A stretch of DNA of 64,000 bases from assembly GCF_958298935.1 (NCBI RefSeq), contig NC_084942.1:12469501-12533500 (forward strand), given 5' to 3'. Source of the stretch: Phragmites australis (Eukaryota > Streptophyta > Magnoliopsida > Poales > Poaceae). Below are positions 33,856-43,717 of this stretch, one piece after another; position 1 is the stretch's first letter, and each line of letters starts with the position of its first letter. The position numbers and the translations under genes were made by a program. Below the pieces are notes generated by a model that did not search any database, was not told the origin of the DNA, and saw only the letters and a program-made list of their open reading frames with translations.

Positions 33856-34979
33856 TTCTATTGAGCCCGGTTGGTTGGAGCTGGTGCCGGGTTCCCATTG
33901 CGGCCTGGAGCTTGATGTTGTCCCTGCTTTGGAGCATTCCCATTGCCATACTGCACAGGAGAGTTGCTGGGTTTCTTCCTTGGGCATTTATTGGCATAGT
34001 GCCCTACTTCACCACAGACGAAACATGCCTTTCCGGTGGAAGGTGCCTGATCACCAAACTTCTGTTGAGGCGTCGGGGGTTGGGTCTGACGAGGGGCTTG
34101 GAAATTTGAGCGCTGAGCTTGCATCTGTAGCTTGTTCTGGTTCTGGTGCTGGTTCTATTGGCGGAACATGGGTCCTTGTTGAGGTGGGTTATAGCGGGGT
34201 CGGGAGCGACTGCTTGAGCCTTGGCCTTGAGAAGACATCTTTCTCTTATGCTCCATCTGGCGGCGTTTGTGTTCCACCACCAGGGCTTTATTTACCATAG
34301 CCTGGAAGCTTGCGAAATCTTGGGGAAGCAATGCATATTGGATACCATCATTCAGGCCCTCTAGGAAGTGTTCCTGCTTTTTCTCATCTGTATCGACATC
34401 CTCGGGGGCATACCTTGATAGTTGTGTGAACTTTGCCACATACTCACTTACAGACATAGCTCTCTGCTTAAGATCATGAAATTCCTTCTTTTTGAGTTTC
34501 ATTGCCCCAGCTGGTATATGGTGAGTGCGGAAACTGGTCTGAAACTCCGCCCATGTGATGGTTTGTGCGTCTTCATGGGCATTGACGTATGCGTCCCACC
34601 AATCAGCCGCGGGCCCGGAAAGTTGGTGTGAAGCAAACAAGACCTTTTCCCTGTCGTTGCACTGAGCTATTAGGAGCTTCTTCTCCGTGGCGTTCAACCA
34701 GTCATCGGCATCCTTTGGTTCCATAGCCTTTGAGAATACTGGGGGCTTGGTTCTCATAAACTCTCCCAACTTATTCTGCGGCGGAGGAGGAGGGGCTTGC
34801 ATGCGCACGGGGGCCTGCTGCATATTTGCCATAGTTTGAGCTAGTCCTTGAAGGATTTGCGTTTGCATGGCCATCATTTGCTCCATGTTCAATTGAGGTG
34901 GTGGAGGAGGAGGAGGCAGTTGCTGGTTGTTGTTGACTTCGTTGTTGCTGGCGCGGGGGTTTCTCTTGGTGTTCACCAT
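33856..34979 (-). pseudogene. gag: A2 gag (capsid and zinc knuckle; one internal stop)
   Basis: The start is MVNTKRN at 34979. An upstream in-frame Met at 35075 exists, but A1 gag aligns from MVN, so I chose the inner one. After a Pro/Gln-rich N-terminus (a PPPPPPP run) comes the retrotransposon-gag domain (DWLNATEKKLLIAQCNDRE; PAADWWDAYVNAHED; VSEYVAKFTQLSRYAPED). Then come a basic Gln/Arg/Ser-rich stretch and a CX2CX4HX4C zinc knuckle (CFVCGEVGHYANKC near 34020). TAG at 34155-34157 splits capsid from knuckle, and a second TAG at 33858 separates gag from protease. No frameshift occurs. It makes the virus-like particle and binds element RNA in the cytoplasm. Confidence 0.92.
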
Positions 34980-35244
34980 CTGCTGGTTGCCAAGGTATGA
35001 GCAGGGAACGGAGGAAAAAGCCAAGACGACAAGATATGACTGAGACAGGAAGAACAAGAGCAAAAAGACTCCCAACTATTTATTATAAGATAACTGATGC
35101 AATGTGGAGAAAGAGCATCCACCTTACATCGACAATCACAAAAAGATCCAACTCATAACATGATCACAAAACAGACACGACGACACCAGGACTAGACAAC
35201 ACAAACGGTTTAGACGACTTATTAAACTGGCTTCAGGTACTCTC

Positions 35245-36042
35245 CTAAGCATGCGACCCAGCAGATGGTTTGGCAGTTGACTGGTCGCCGTCCTCCGAAG
35301 ACTCCTCACTGGAAGGATCGCTGCGGCGTGGCCTCTTGGGAGAGGGCGAGCGAACGGACTGGTCCTCTAAGTCGGAAGAGCTGGACAACCCATTGAGGCT
35401 CTTCTGCAGCTCCCTGATCTGTGCTTCGGCATCACGAAGGCGCTTGTGGGTGTCCTGAAGTTCGTCCAAGGCTTCATCCAAGTCCTCGTGCAGTGTGGTG
35501 GCCAGCAGCACCAGCTCTCGAGCCACACCGCTGTGCTCGTGGGTGGTTGCCTTCACCTTGATGTCCCGGCTTCCACGCTCTAGACGAGGGAAGTAGTCAT
35601 AGGAGGTCCCCCTCAGAGCGCTCCTGTGGCGCTCACAGACCCGAGCCAGTGCCTGCCTTGCTGCGTCTCGGATCACCGCCTCGAAGCTTGCACGGACGGC
35701 CATGGCTTTGTGGATGCCCATGATCTCATAATTGTCGTCACCTTCCGGGGAACCGTAGAGGCACACCTCCACTGTCCACTCCTCACGTCCTGGATAAATC
35801 TGGCGAAGACCGTGGTAGACAGGCGCCTTGGTGTACCCTAGACGCTGCAGCATTTCCACCAGTATCATTGGTGCCTTTCCTGCTTCGAATCCCTTGGAAT
35901 GGTACAGCTTCTTGCTTCCGTTCTTAGGGATGGTGATTCCACGGCTAGGTCCAGCAGAGGCGTTGGGTGCAAAGGTGGCCGGGGCACGGGGAGGAACATA
36001 GCCGCCGGTGGTCTTGCGGGCAGTCTGCTTGACACGAGCCAT
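35245..36042 (-). CDS. orf0: orf0: intact retrotransposon protein with histone-H3-tail-like N-terminus
   Basis: 265 codons, uninterrupted, starting 159 bp after the PBS and ending 266 bp before the gag start in another frame. After the Met it reads ARVKQTARKTTGG, 11 of 13 identical to the H3 tail. Ungapped, 17 of H3 residues 1-29 match (also P16, A21, T22, A24, S28, A29). Lys4 and Lys9 contexts are kept; K14, K18, K23 and K27 are not. MA at the start should let Met be removed, exposing Ala1 as in H3. Residues about 50-165 form an unrecognised domain (YGSPEGDDNYEIMGIHKAM; ASFEAVIRDAARQAL). Residues about 175-217 look like a coiled coil. PKRPRR at 235-240 is a nuclear-localisation-type motif, followed by an acidic Ser/Glu tail. 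There is no histone fold, so it is not a histone. Function unknown; nuclear action on chromatin readers or writers is my inference. Decayed A1 has the same architecture. Confidence 0.9.
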   Translation of the reverse strand: MARVKQTARKTTGGYVPPRAPATFAPNASAGPSRGITIPKNGSKKLYHSKGFEAGKAPMILVEMLQRLGYTKAPVYHGLRQIYPGREEWTVEVCLYGSPEGDDNYEIMGIHKAMAVRASFEAVIRDAARQALARVCERHRSALRGTSYDYFPRLERGSRDIKVKATTHEHSGVARELVLLATTLHEDLDEALDELQDTHKRLRDAEAQIRELQKSLNGLSSSSDLEDQSVRSPSPKRPRRSDPSSEESSEDGDQSTAKPSAGSHA

Positions 36043-36200
36043 CTACAGTTTGGAAACAAGAGAGAATCAGAAAAACATTTTCAATAAAGCAGTAAAATGA
36101 AGCTCAAGGGTAAATGAAGATTTTGCAAATATAATTTTTTTATAAATTAATCCTTATTACGCGACCATTTCTAGCTAGGCTTGCGACCTACGGTCAACAC

Positions 36201-36213
36201 GGCTCTGATACCA
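36201..36213 (-). other. A2 primer-binding site
   Basis: GGCTCTGATACCA on the plus strand, a perfect initiator tRNA-Met complement on the minus strand, four bases from the 5' LTR. Confidence 0.92.
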
Positions 36214-36217
36214 CTTC

Positions 36218-39183
36218 TGTCACACCCGGTTTAAAGACCAAAACCAGATGTAAACTATATGTATGTCAGGATCAGTTATTCATACATATAGCGACTTCAT
36301 TAGTGTAACAGACACAGTGTTTCTTATTACAACGCTAAAATATTACAAAATGACCACCCACGGGTCTAAAGAAAAGAACACCACAGCGGAAAAAGGGAAC
36401 GGCGCAGCTCCAAACCAACAGGCAGCCGACCGAGAGGTTCCACAAGCCTAGAACTCGGCATCATCCTCGGGGAAGTCATCCTCAGGAAAATCTTCAAAGG
36501 CGTCACCTTCTGAAACAGCAAGCGTGAGTATTTCCAATACTCAACAAGTGGGGGAAAACAAATGAATCTAATATGGTGGCTTGAGACAAGGTTTTCCTAA
36601 TCTAGGGTTTCATTTGCATAAAAGCTGGTTTTTAGCCCTGAACTACGGAAACAAATTTTATTTTAACCGAGAAAAGATGTACCAAAGATTTTCTTTAACC
36701 TCCGGGAATTCAACCCAATTCCCAGACCAAGAAAAACACCCACCCCGACTAATCATGCGAGGGTCCAGGCTGCTCATAACCGTGAGCACGGCTGAATATT
36801 CAATTTGACACTCTGCAGAGTTTGTGCACTTTACCCATGAGTCGTGATCTTCTCTGTTGTCGGCACCTGATGGTACCTTACACACTTCCGGGGTGTGCGC
36901 CAAGAGATCACTACGAGGCTTTTTCAGAGAGTCTCCCAGAATGCACTTGCCCACTGAGGTTTCACCGCCGTACATAAGTGGAGTAACCCTCCACCCCAGA
37001 GGCCCCCTCTTGTGCCGGGTAGAATCGGGAAGTAACCCTTCCTTATCTACACATCCGATTGGCTCATACAACCCAGGGAGAACATCTAATTACTAGGCCA
37101 AGCCGTACCATATTGGTCTCGTGGTTGCCTTGTTTGCCATGGGTGTTCGCTCCATGAACCGGTCCTTAAAATGGTCTGGGCAAGACCTCCAATAACCCCA
37201 TAAGGGTATACTACCCAACAACCAAACAACCAACCATGTCGGGAGAAGTAGCCCTTTCTTGCCCAGAACCCCAATTATCTCTGTTGTTAACTCCCTTAAC
37301 AACATTAATTTTCCATGATATTCTTCCTATATCAATTTTTAGTTCATAACTCAAGATTCATCATCCTACACGCTACATGTTCATCTAAAGAATGGCTAAG
37401 CAAAAACATGATGATCTTGTATGGATAAAGCATCTATATCCAACACTAGTATTTGCTATACTACCCATTTTTGTAAAGCATCATGCATATTTTGAGAAAG
37501 ACTACTTGATGTAAAACTGGGTTTGCAACATGGTCAAGACACTTGCCTTCGTCGAAGTGTTGCACAGGTCCCTTAAAATCTTCCTCTTGAAAGTTGCCGA
37601 ACTCCTGGACTGAATCGTCTACACGAGCACACAATCTAACATGAGAACATTTTTATACTGAAAATCCTATTTATAAAACAAATCCAGGGGGTTTCTATAA
37701 AAGTACATAGCTTTTATGAGGTTACAGAGAAGTCTAGGGGCTAAAGTGCAAAAAATACCACTTTTCCCGAATTAAAACAAATATAAATCTGACTGGGTAT
37801 ATGGATGATGATGTGGCATTGCTACGCGGGCAAAAAGGCTGAGGTGGCCGGCTTACAGGGCGATGAGGTGGCGGTTCTTTGCCAACTGGGATTACATAAC
37901 ACACGTGTCGCAACGGAATTGGCTAGGCGAAGGGGTATTGGAGCATCTAATCTGGGCCATCCATCACGGATCCGAAGGTGGGAAACAGGGGGAGCTCGGA
38001 CCGGTGGCGCAGACACGGCGGCGGCCAGCCGGCGGCGGCGGAATGGCCGGAACCGCACCGGAATCACGCAAACGGCCACGAAATGCGACGGAATGACTTT
38101 CAAACGGAGGAGGAGCTCACGAGGAGTGCATACCGCGGCTTCACAGAGGCGGAGATAATCCGGGTGATGGCCGGCGACGGGGAAGAACAGGCGGCGGCCT
38201 TGGAGCTCGGTGCGAAGGCGTTCGGTGGCGGGAGAGACACCAAGGAGCGTCCGGAAGCGTCGCCCGGTGTCCTGCGACACCAAAGAAGCGAAGACTAAAG
38301 TAAAAAAAAAGGGTTCAGCACGGTGAAGCAAGGCGGCGGCGAGCTTCTCACCGGTGGAATGGAGGAGACGGCGCCGGGTTCGAATCCGAGCGGAAGAAGA
38401 GGGGGAAACGGTTGCAAAAGCACGGAAAGTCACCAGGAAGACGATGGTCGACTTAAATACGAGAGAGGGGGAGGGGATCGGCCGGAATTTGAAGAAAATG
38501 GCCGGCGGCCATGGCTTTGAATGGCGTCGGTTCCCTCGCATTCAATCGAGCTATGGAGAGGGGAAACCGTAGGGGAAGAGGGAATAGGGGGCGTGGAACC
38601 CAGCAGCGGTGATTAATTGGCGAGGTAGTGCGCGGGGGCTCGAATTTGAATCGGCGGTGGTGGATTTTGGGAAAAACGGCCGGCGGCCGGAGGGGAGGTG
38701 GGAGAAGCAGAGCCGCGGCTCGGGCGGAGCGGCTCGGCGCGGGCGGCTCAGTGCGGGGTCCACCCGACAGAGGGGGTCGGCGGAAGAGGCCGGCTGGGGG
38801 GCGGCTGTAGGCCGGCTCGGCCGATGGGCCGGCGCGGGGGAAGAGAAGACGGCCCACAAGAGAAGGAGAAGGGGAGGGAAAAATGGGCCGAGGGAGAAAG
38901 AATCGGCCCGAGGGCATTTTTCCTTTTAGAAATTCTTTTTCCAAATGAATTTCATCAAATGTTCCAATGGGGGTTTTAAAGCGGCGAAACCTAGCAAAAT
39001 TTTGCAAACTTTTTCCACCCAATAAAACCTTATTGCATCTACAACGGCATGAATGCAATCAAACAATTAACCTAGACCATGTTAATTTTAGAAATTAATT
39101 TCCTATTGAGCTAAGTTGCAACACCTGAGTTAAATCTAAGAAAGTTTTAAATTATTGCAAAAATTTGAATTTTGGGTGTTACA
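36218..39183 (-). repeat. A2 5' LTR (minus-strand sense)
   Basis: 2966 bp, the same termini as the 3' LTR. It lacks the segment equivalent to about 28710-28905 (junction near 37646) and one of the GGCTCAGCGCGGGC duplications. Inverted repeat GCTCA/TGAGC is at 36772-36787. Confidence 0.92.
38453..38459 (-). promoter_or_regulatory. Candidate TATA box of the A2 5' LTR promoter
   Basis: TATTTAA on the minus strand, between a GC-rich region (38610-38900) that would be upstream and the conserved downstream LTR half. It is the only TATA-like word suitably placed; inferred, not proven. Confidence 0.5.
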
Positions 39184-39370
39184 GTCGTATAAATGCCATG
39201 CGCCAGGGCACATCCTTGGTGGATAGTGTTGCGGTGCACCCCGAGTGTTTCCTCGAGAGCACGATAAGCCTACACATTGCGGACGTAGCATGCCTAGGTC
39301 ACCTGAAAGATAGGACTGCCTAGGTTTCCTGGAAGGTATTGCTTAGCTCTGATAGTGTGTAGGGTCTTCG
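39184..39370 (+). repeat. Continuation of the G core repeat beyond A2
   Basis: GCATGCCTAGGTCACCTG at about 39288 and TAGGTTTCCTGGAAGG at about 39320 match the units left of A2, showing that A2 split this array. Confidence 0.7.
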
Positions 39371-39399
39371 GCATTAATACATTACAAGGAGTCTTACAA

Positions 39400-40205
39400 A
39401 AGATCTGACAAAAATGGAGAGCATTACCAAACCTCCGCACAACGGAGTGTTTAACAAAACCTTCGACAAAAACGTAGATTCTTACAAAACCTCCAGCAAA
39501 AACGGAGAGCTTTACCAAATCTCGGCACAACGGAGAATTTTACAAAACCTCTGGGAAAAATGGAGAGCTTTACCAAAACCTCCTCACAACGGAGAGCTTT
39601 ACCAAACCTCAGCACAATGGAGAATTTTACAAAACCTCCTGCAAAAATGGAGAGCTTTACCTAAACCTCCTCACAACGGAGAGCTTTACCAAACCTCGGC
39701 ACAATGGAGAGTTTTACAAAACCTCCGGCAAAAATAGAGAGCTTTACCAAAACCTCTGCACAACGGAGAGCTTCACCAAACCTCCGCCAAAACGGAGAAA
39801 CTTCAAAAAATCTCCGCACAACGGAGAGTTTACCAAACCTCTGCCAAAAATAGAGAGACTTCAAAAAACCTCCGCACAACAGAGAGTTTACCAAACCTTT
39901 ACCAAAACAGAGAGACTTCCAAAAACCTTCGCACAACAGAGAATTTTACAAAACCTCCAGCAAAAATGGAGAGCCTTACCAAAACCTCCGCACCATGGAG
40001 ATTTTACCAAACCTCCCCCAAAATGGAGAGACTTCTAAAAACCTCCGCACAATGGAGAGTTTTACAAAACCTCTCGCAAAAATGGAGAGCTTTACCAGAA
40101 CCTCCGCACCACGGAGAATTTGCCAAACCTCTGCCAAAACGGAGAGACTTCCAAAACCCCTACAATGGGGATGTTTTTCGAAAACTCCGTTGGGCGGAAA
40201 GGTTC
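39400..40205 (+). repeat. About 30-bp tandem array with about 90-bp higher-order period
   Basis: Roughly 25 head-to-tail monomers of the type CGGAGAGCTTTACCAAACC followed by TCCGCACAA. In 39545-39740 three monomer variants alternate (endings CTCCTCACAA, CTCAGCACAA, CTCCTGCAAAA), giving a unit of about 90 bp. CTCCG-CACAA-CGGAG at monomer joints is a short inverted repeat. Repetitive frames are open on both strands; I see no evidence that they are genes. Confidence 0.85.
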
Positions 40206-40535
40206 TGAAAGGACCTAACAGGAAGATTACCTTGACATCTTGAAGGCAAATGCCTCTGTGCAAAAGGGGTACGAAACCTGCTGGCCTCCAAAGGGCACAT
40301 CACACAGATCAAAGGGGTACAAATATCCCCTTCCCTATAGGGAAAGGTATGACCCGCGTGACTAAAACACATATGGTAAAAGGTAAAATCATTACCCTAC
40401 CATCTCCTTTAAAGACACATTTCATACGTCATCTTGTGAAAATTATACTGATATTTAATAAAACCCACGCTGCATGACACGGGAAATAGAGTGGCACCCT
40501 CGACTATCCATTACAGAGGCTGCAAATTCATTGCG
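40206..40535 (+). other. G interior spacer, nothing recognised
   Basis: No coding domain or clear repeat between the two arrays. Confidence 0.4.
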
Positions 40536-41073
40536 GTAGCTAAGGGCCGAGGGGGTCGCAGACCACCTCTCCCGCCAAGCCTTCGGCTTTGCCTCCAACA
40601 AGGTGTTGCTAGGCTCTAGACGAAGTACCTCTGGAGCTGAGCAGTGGCTAAGGGCCGAGGGGGTCGTGGACCACCCCTCCCGCCTAGCCTTTGGCTTCGC
40701 CTCTAACACGCCATCGCCAGGCTCCGGACAGAGTACCTCCAGAGCCAGCTAGTGGCTAAGGGCCACGGGGGTCGCGGACCACCCCTCTCGCCTAGCCTTC
40801 GGCTTCGCCTCTCACACGCCATCACCAGGGTCCGGACGGAGTACCTACGGAGCCAGGCAGCAGCTAAGGGCCAAGGGGGTCGCGGACCACCTCTCCTGCC
40901 TAGCCTTCGGCTTTGCCTCCGACACACCGTCGCTAGTCTCAGGACAGACTACGTCCAGAGCGGGGCAGTGGTGAAGGGCCGAGGGGGTCGCAGACCACCT
41001 CTCCAATTTATCCTTCGGCTTCACCTCCAACACACTGTCGCCATGCTTTAAACATATCACCTTTGAAGCCGGC
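40536..41073 (+). repeat. 108-bp tandem array, five units
   Basis: Unit starts at 40536, 40644, 40752, 40860 and 40968 are spaced exactly 108 bp; the next partial start is at 41074 (106 bp). Key words are GTGGCTAAGGGCCGAGGGGG, CCTAGCCTTCGGCTTCGCC and GTACCTCCAGAGCC. Since 108 is 36 codons, frames stay open across units on both strands. Confidence 0.88.
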
Positions 41074-42269
41074 AGTGGCTATGGAACCCGAAGGGTCGAG
41101 GACCCCCTCCGGATCTTGTCTCCAAAGGTTCCAGATGGACTTCACTGGATCAAAAATCTGGAACAAATTTAGAAAAAGGCCCTACCAGTGCTGACCCGGA
41201 GGAGTACACAATAACCAGGAGTGACGAGGTCGCCACTGCTTCACCCGGCCCTCCTTAGTTACCCCACGTATCTACCACCACCAGATTCTTGAGGCCACCT
41301 CTCCGACAAAAGGAACGAAACCGGCACGATCTATGCTAAGGCTTGGTACCTCGATCATCCGAAAAACTAGCCATCGCCTACAAAGGGGATGAAGAAGCAC
41401 AACTCGAAGGAACGAAGGCACACACCCATACAAAAGCAACAGTACATAAATTGTTGTGAAGAAGATAGACCCTGACAGAGCAAAACAGGGTGACAAAGAG
41501 TACAAGGTGACTAAATCAAGCCATGGGCCTACAGTGAGGCCATGGTCGACTGCAAGACATGAATGCCTCACGACTTCACCAAGAACTCCCTCCAGGAGAC
41601 CACCTTCAGCTCTTACGGGTCCTGGCAGGGGCCACGCATGGGATGGCGTATGCGCCTCATCTGCGGCTTGCCACTGCAGAAGCCAATAGAGTAGCTGACA
41701 GCTGAGCTGTCGAAGGACGAAGAAGAGTCCAAGGAGGTCACCGGCGGGGCCTTCTCTCTTGCCTTCCCGGCCTCCTCCTTCACTGTCATCTCCGCAGATG
41801 CCTGCTCGCTCTCCCCCTTAGGAGATCCCAATCGATATCCTCATTTTCATCGGAGATATCGATGATCTTGACGGGCATGGCCTCCCAAGCCAAGGGTCGG
41901 GTCGGAGCGGCAGGCAGCTACCTCCCCTGCAGAGATGGAAGCGACATGGCCACCGGTGCCTCTATGAACGATCGAAACGGTCCAGCTCCTGAAGAAGCCA
42001 TCGAGGTCATCAACATCTCCAAAGAGGATAAGGAGGAAGATGACGCCATACTCAAGACAAGGTTAACTACTCACTTGTAGGGCTGTGGAGAATCCAGCTA
42101 GGTGACCCCAGCTTTATACCCGGGCCAAGCAGCCACGCAAGTTAGGAAGATGAAGCAGAATCGACGCAGCGGCGTCCCCCATTGAATGCCTGAGGGGACC
42201 GTGGCCATACCCCGGTCGTTCTGCCATCATGTGGTAGCGTTCCACGATGAATACCTTGTTTTCTAACAT
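41074..42269 (+). other. G interior, unassigned
   Basis: It begins with a partial 108-bp-type unit. After that only short frames on both strands occur, with no recognisable domain, including an acidic stretch KEDKEEDDAI near 42020. This may be a decayed gag or host-derived filler; I cannot tell. Confidence 0.35.
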
Positions 42270-42780
42270 GGACGTCCCGTCACATTAATAACCCAGACTA
42301 CTTTTGGCACGTGACAGGGGCGTGGGCACAAGACCCTAAACGACCCCTCGCATTGTCCAGTCAGAACACGACAATGGCATGTCTCATCCTACCAGGCAAA
42401 ACACGTAGGGTCCCCCAATCCTACACGTAACCTCTACTCTGGTGACCTCAAAAAGCAAGAATAACCATTACCGAAGGAATCCGGATAGCCTGTACTGGCC
42501 TTGGCATGGACCCTGGAGTACACCACCTCCATCGACGCCCCTCTGGCCCAGGGTCCCAACACCACGCATGCCAGCTCCAACAAACTCCAGAGCAGATCGC
42601 CACCACCAGTACGCCATCAGCCTTGGGCCTCGCCATCGATGCCCATGGTTCCCGATGAAAAAACTTCTTAAGGACAAGGAATTGCCATCAGGCATCCTTG
42701 AAACTATACCAGCTGGGGTTGGTTTTCCTCTACATCCTCTCCCCCGTTCGAAACATTGGGGCCCGAGAATGAGGGGGTAT
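42270..42780 (+). repeat. G interior 3' end with polypurine tract
   Basis: 511 bp matching 23604-24114. It ends GAATGAGGGGGTAT directly before the LTR. Confidence 0.8.
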
Positions 42781-43717
42781 TGTTGGGGGAAAATAAACCA
42801 GCCTAAGGATGATGGTTGAAGATTACTATCCAAGTCCCTCTGTAGCCTTGATCTCCGGACCCTCAGCTAAAGGCTCGATCTCCAAAGCCATCAAGGCTCC
42901 TTCGTGCCACCTCTTTGTACCTACGAAGCCTTCCCTTGGCTTAACCAGCCCAGCCTCCCAAAGGCTCCAACTCCCAAAGCCCAGCCTCCCGAAGCCCCCC
43001 CCCCCTCCCCCCTGAAACCTCGGTCTCCTGAAGCCCCAACATTCCGGAGTCCTGCCTCCCGAAGCCTTCGCCTCCCGGAGCCATCCCTCTCGAGACCCCC
43101 ATCTCCAGCTACTCAGGTCAACTTTCTGGAGGCTACAGGGTGAGTCAGCAGGCCTTAGGATAGATCTGCTAGAAGGGGAGCACCGATTATGCTTTGCCTG
43201 CAAGGAAGTGACCGGCATTAAACGTCTAGGCTTGTGGACGCCACTCTGACACCCTGGGGTAATGGAGGCTATCCTGACACCCCTGACAGTGCGACACCAG
43301 GTCGCAATTGGCAACCAGCTCACCGCACTTCAGGGGGCAGGCACCACAATAGTTACCATGGTGGATATTTATCCCCCAGGTAGGATAGAAAGTAGTTATC
43401 AAGGACAAGGCCCAGTAATTCTATCAGATCCCAGATATTTGTACATTGTGATAACTTGTACGCCAAGCTACCCACGGCCCTATAAATAGGGGGTCATGGT
43501 CGCCTAGGCTAAGGACACGAGCTAGACAGTAGAAAGACACATAGGTGAAAACACACCAGGTCACACTGTGATACTCCTCCCAGATGGATCCATTTTTTCT
43601 ACCATCAATACATTTGTGGTAATCCTTCCTCTTAAACTTCATCTCCAAGCTTGAGTCTCCTCCTTAGAAGAAACTCTCGCCGTACTTGCTGGGGCAAGAT
43701 GAATTCTTGCTCCAACA
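42781..43717 (+). repeat. G right LTR
   Basis: TGTTGGGGGAAA to GCTCCAACA, 937 bp, TATAAATA at 43481-43488. It differs from the left LTR clearly more often than the two A2 LTRs differ from each other, so G is older than A2. Confidence 0.88.

Larger units (their letters stand above)
27288..39183 (-). mobile_element. Element A2: nearly complete Tekay-like chromovirus with orf0
   Basis: Minus-strand order: 5' LTR (36218-39183), PBS, orf0 (36042-35245), gag-pol as one frame (34979-30453), polypurine tract, 3' LTR (27288-30440). The LTRs differ by roughly one base in 80-100 by eye, apart from a deletion of about 190 bp in the 5' LTR, so this is one of the youngest insertions here. It sits in a repeat array of G. 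Long LTRs, initiator-Met PBS, chromodomain and an orf0 upstream of gag resemble the RIRE3/RIRE8 type, an assignment from memory. Confidence 0.92.
23604..43717 (+). mobile_element. Element G: Tat-like, repeat-filled LTR element (contains A2)
   Basis: It has LTRs at 24115-25044 and 42781-43717, both TGTTGG...CCAACA with a TATAAATA box. A GAGGGGGTA polypurine tract precedes each. A Tat-style region (gcgtcgtccgtggg) follows the left LTR. A 511-bp stretch identical in kind to the 3' end of the interior also precedes the left LTR. The interior keeps only a gag-like fragment plus three kinds of tandem repeat, with no RT or integrase. It is inserted in B protease and is itself interrupted by A2. Confidence 0.75.

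Noticed and set aside
33858..34157. Programmed readthrough of the two TAG codons in A2 gag
   Set aside because: Both sit in CAA-TAG-AA(C/T), but not in the classic readthrough context with CAR-YYA after the stop. Two further stops in pol make plain decay simpler.
35245..36042. orf0 as a real histone H3 gene
   Set aside because: Only the first 13-29 residues resemble H3. The helical core of the histone fold is absent, and the frame lies between PBS and gag of a retrotransposon.
36201..36213. tRNA-Met gene fragment
   Set aside because: The 13 bases are the primer-binding site beside an LTR. No cloverleaf-forming sequence surrounds any of these sites.
39400..40205. CRISPR-like array
   Set aside because: Repeats of about 30 bp are contiguous without unique spacers, no cas-type genes occur, and the context is plant retrotransposons.
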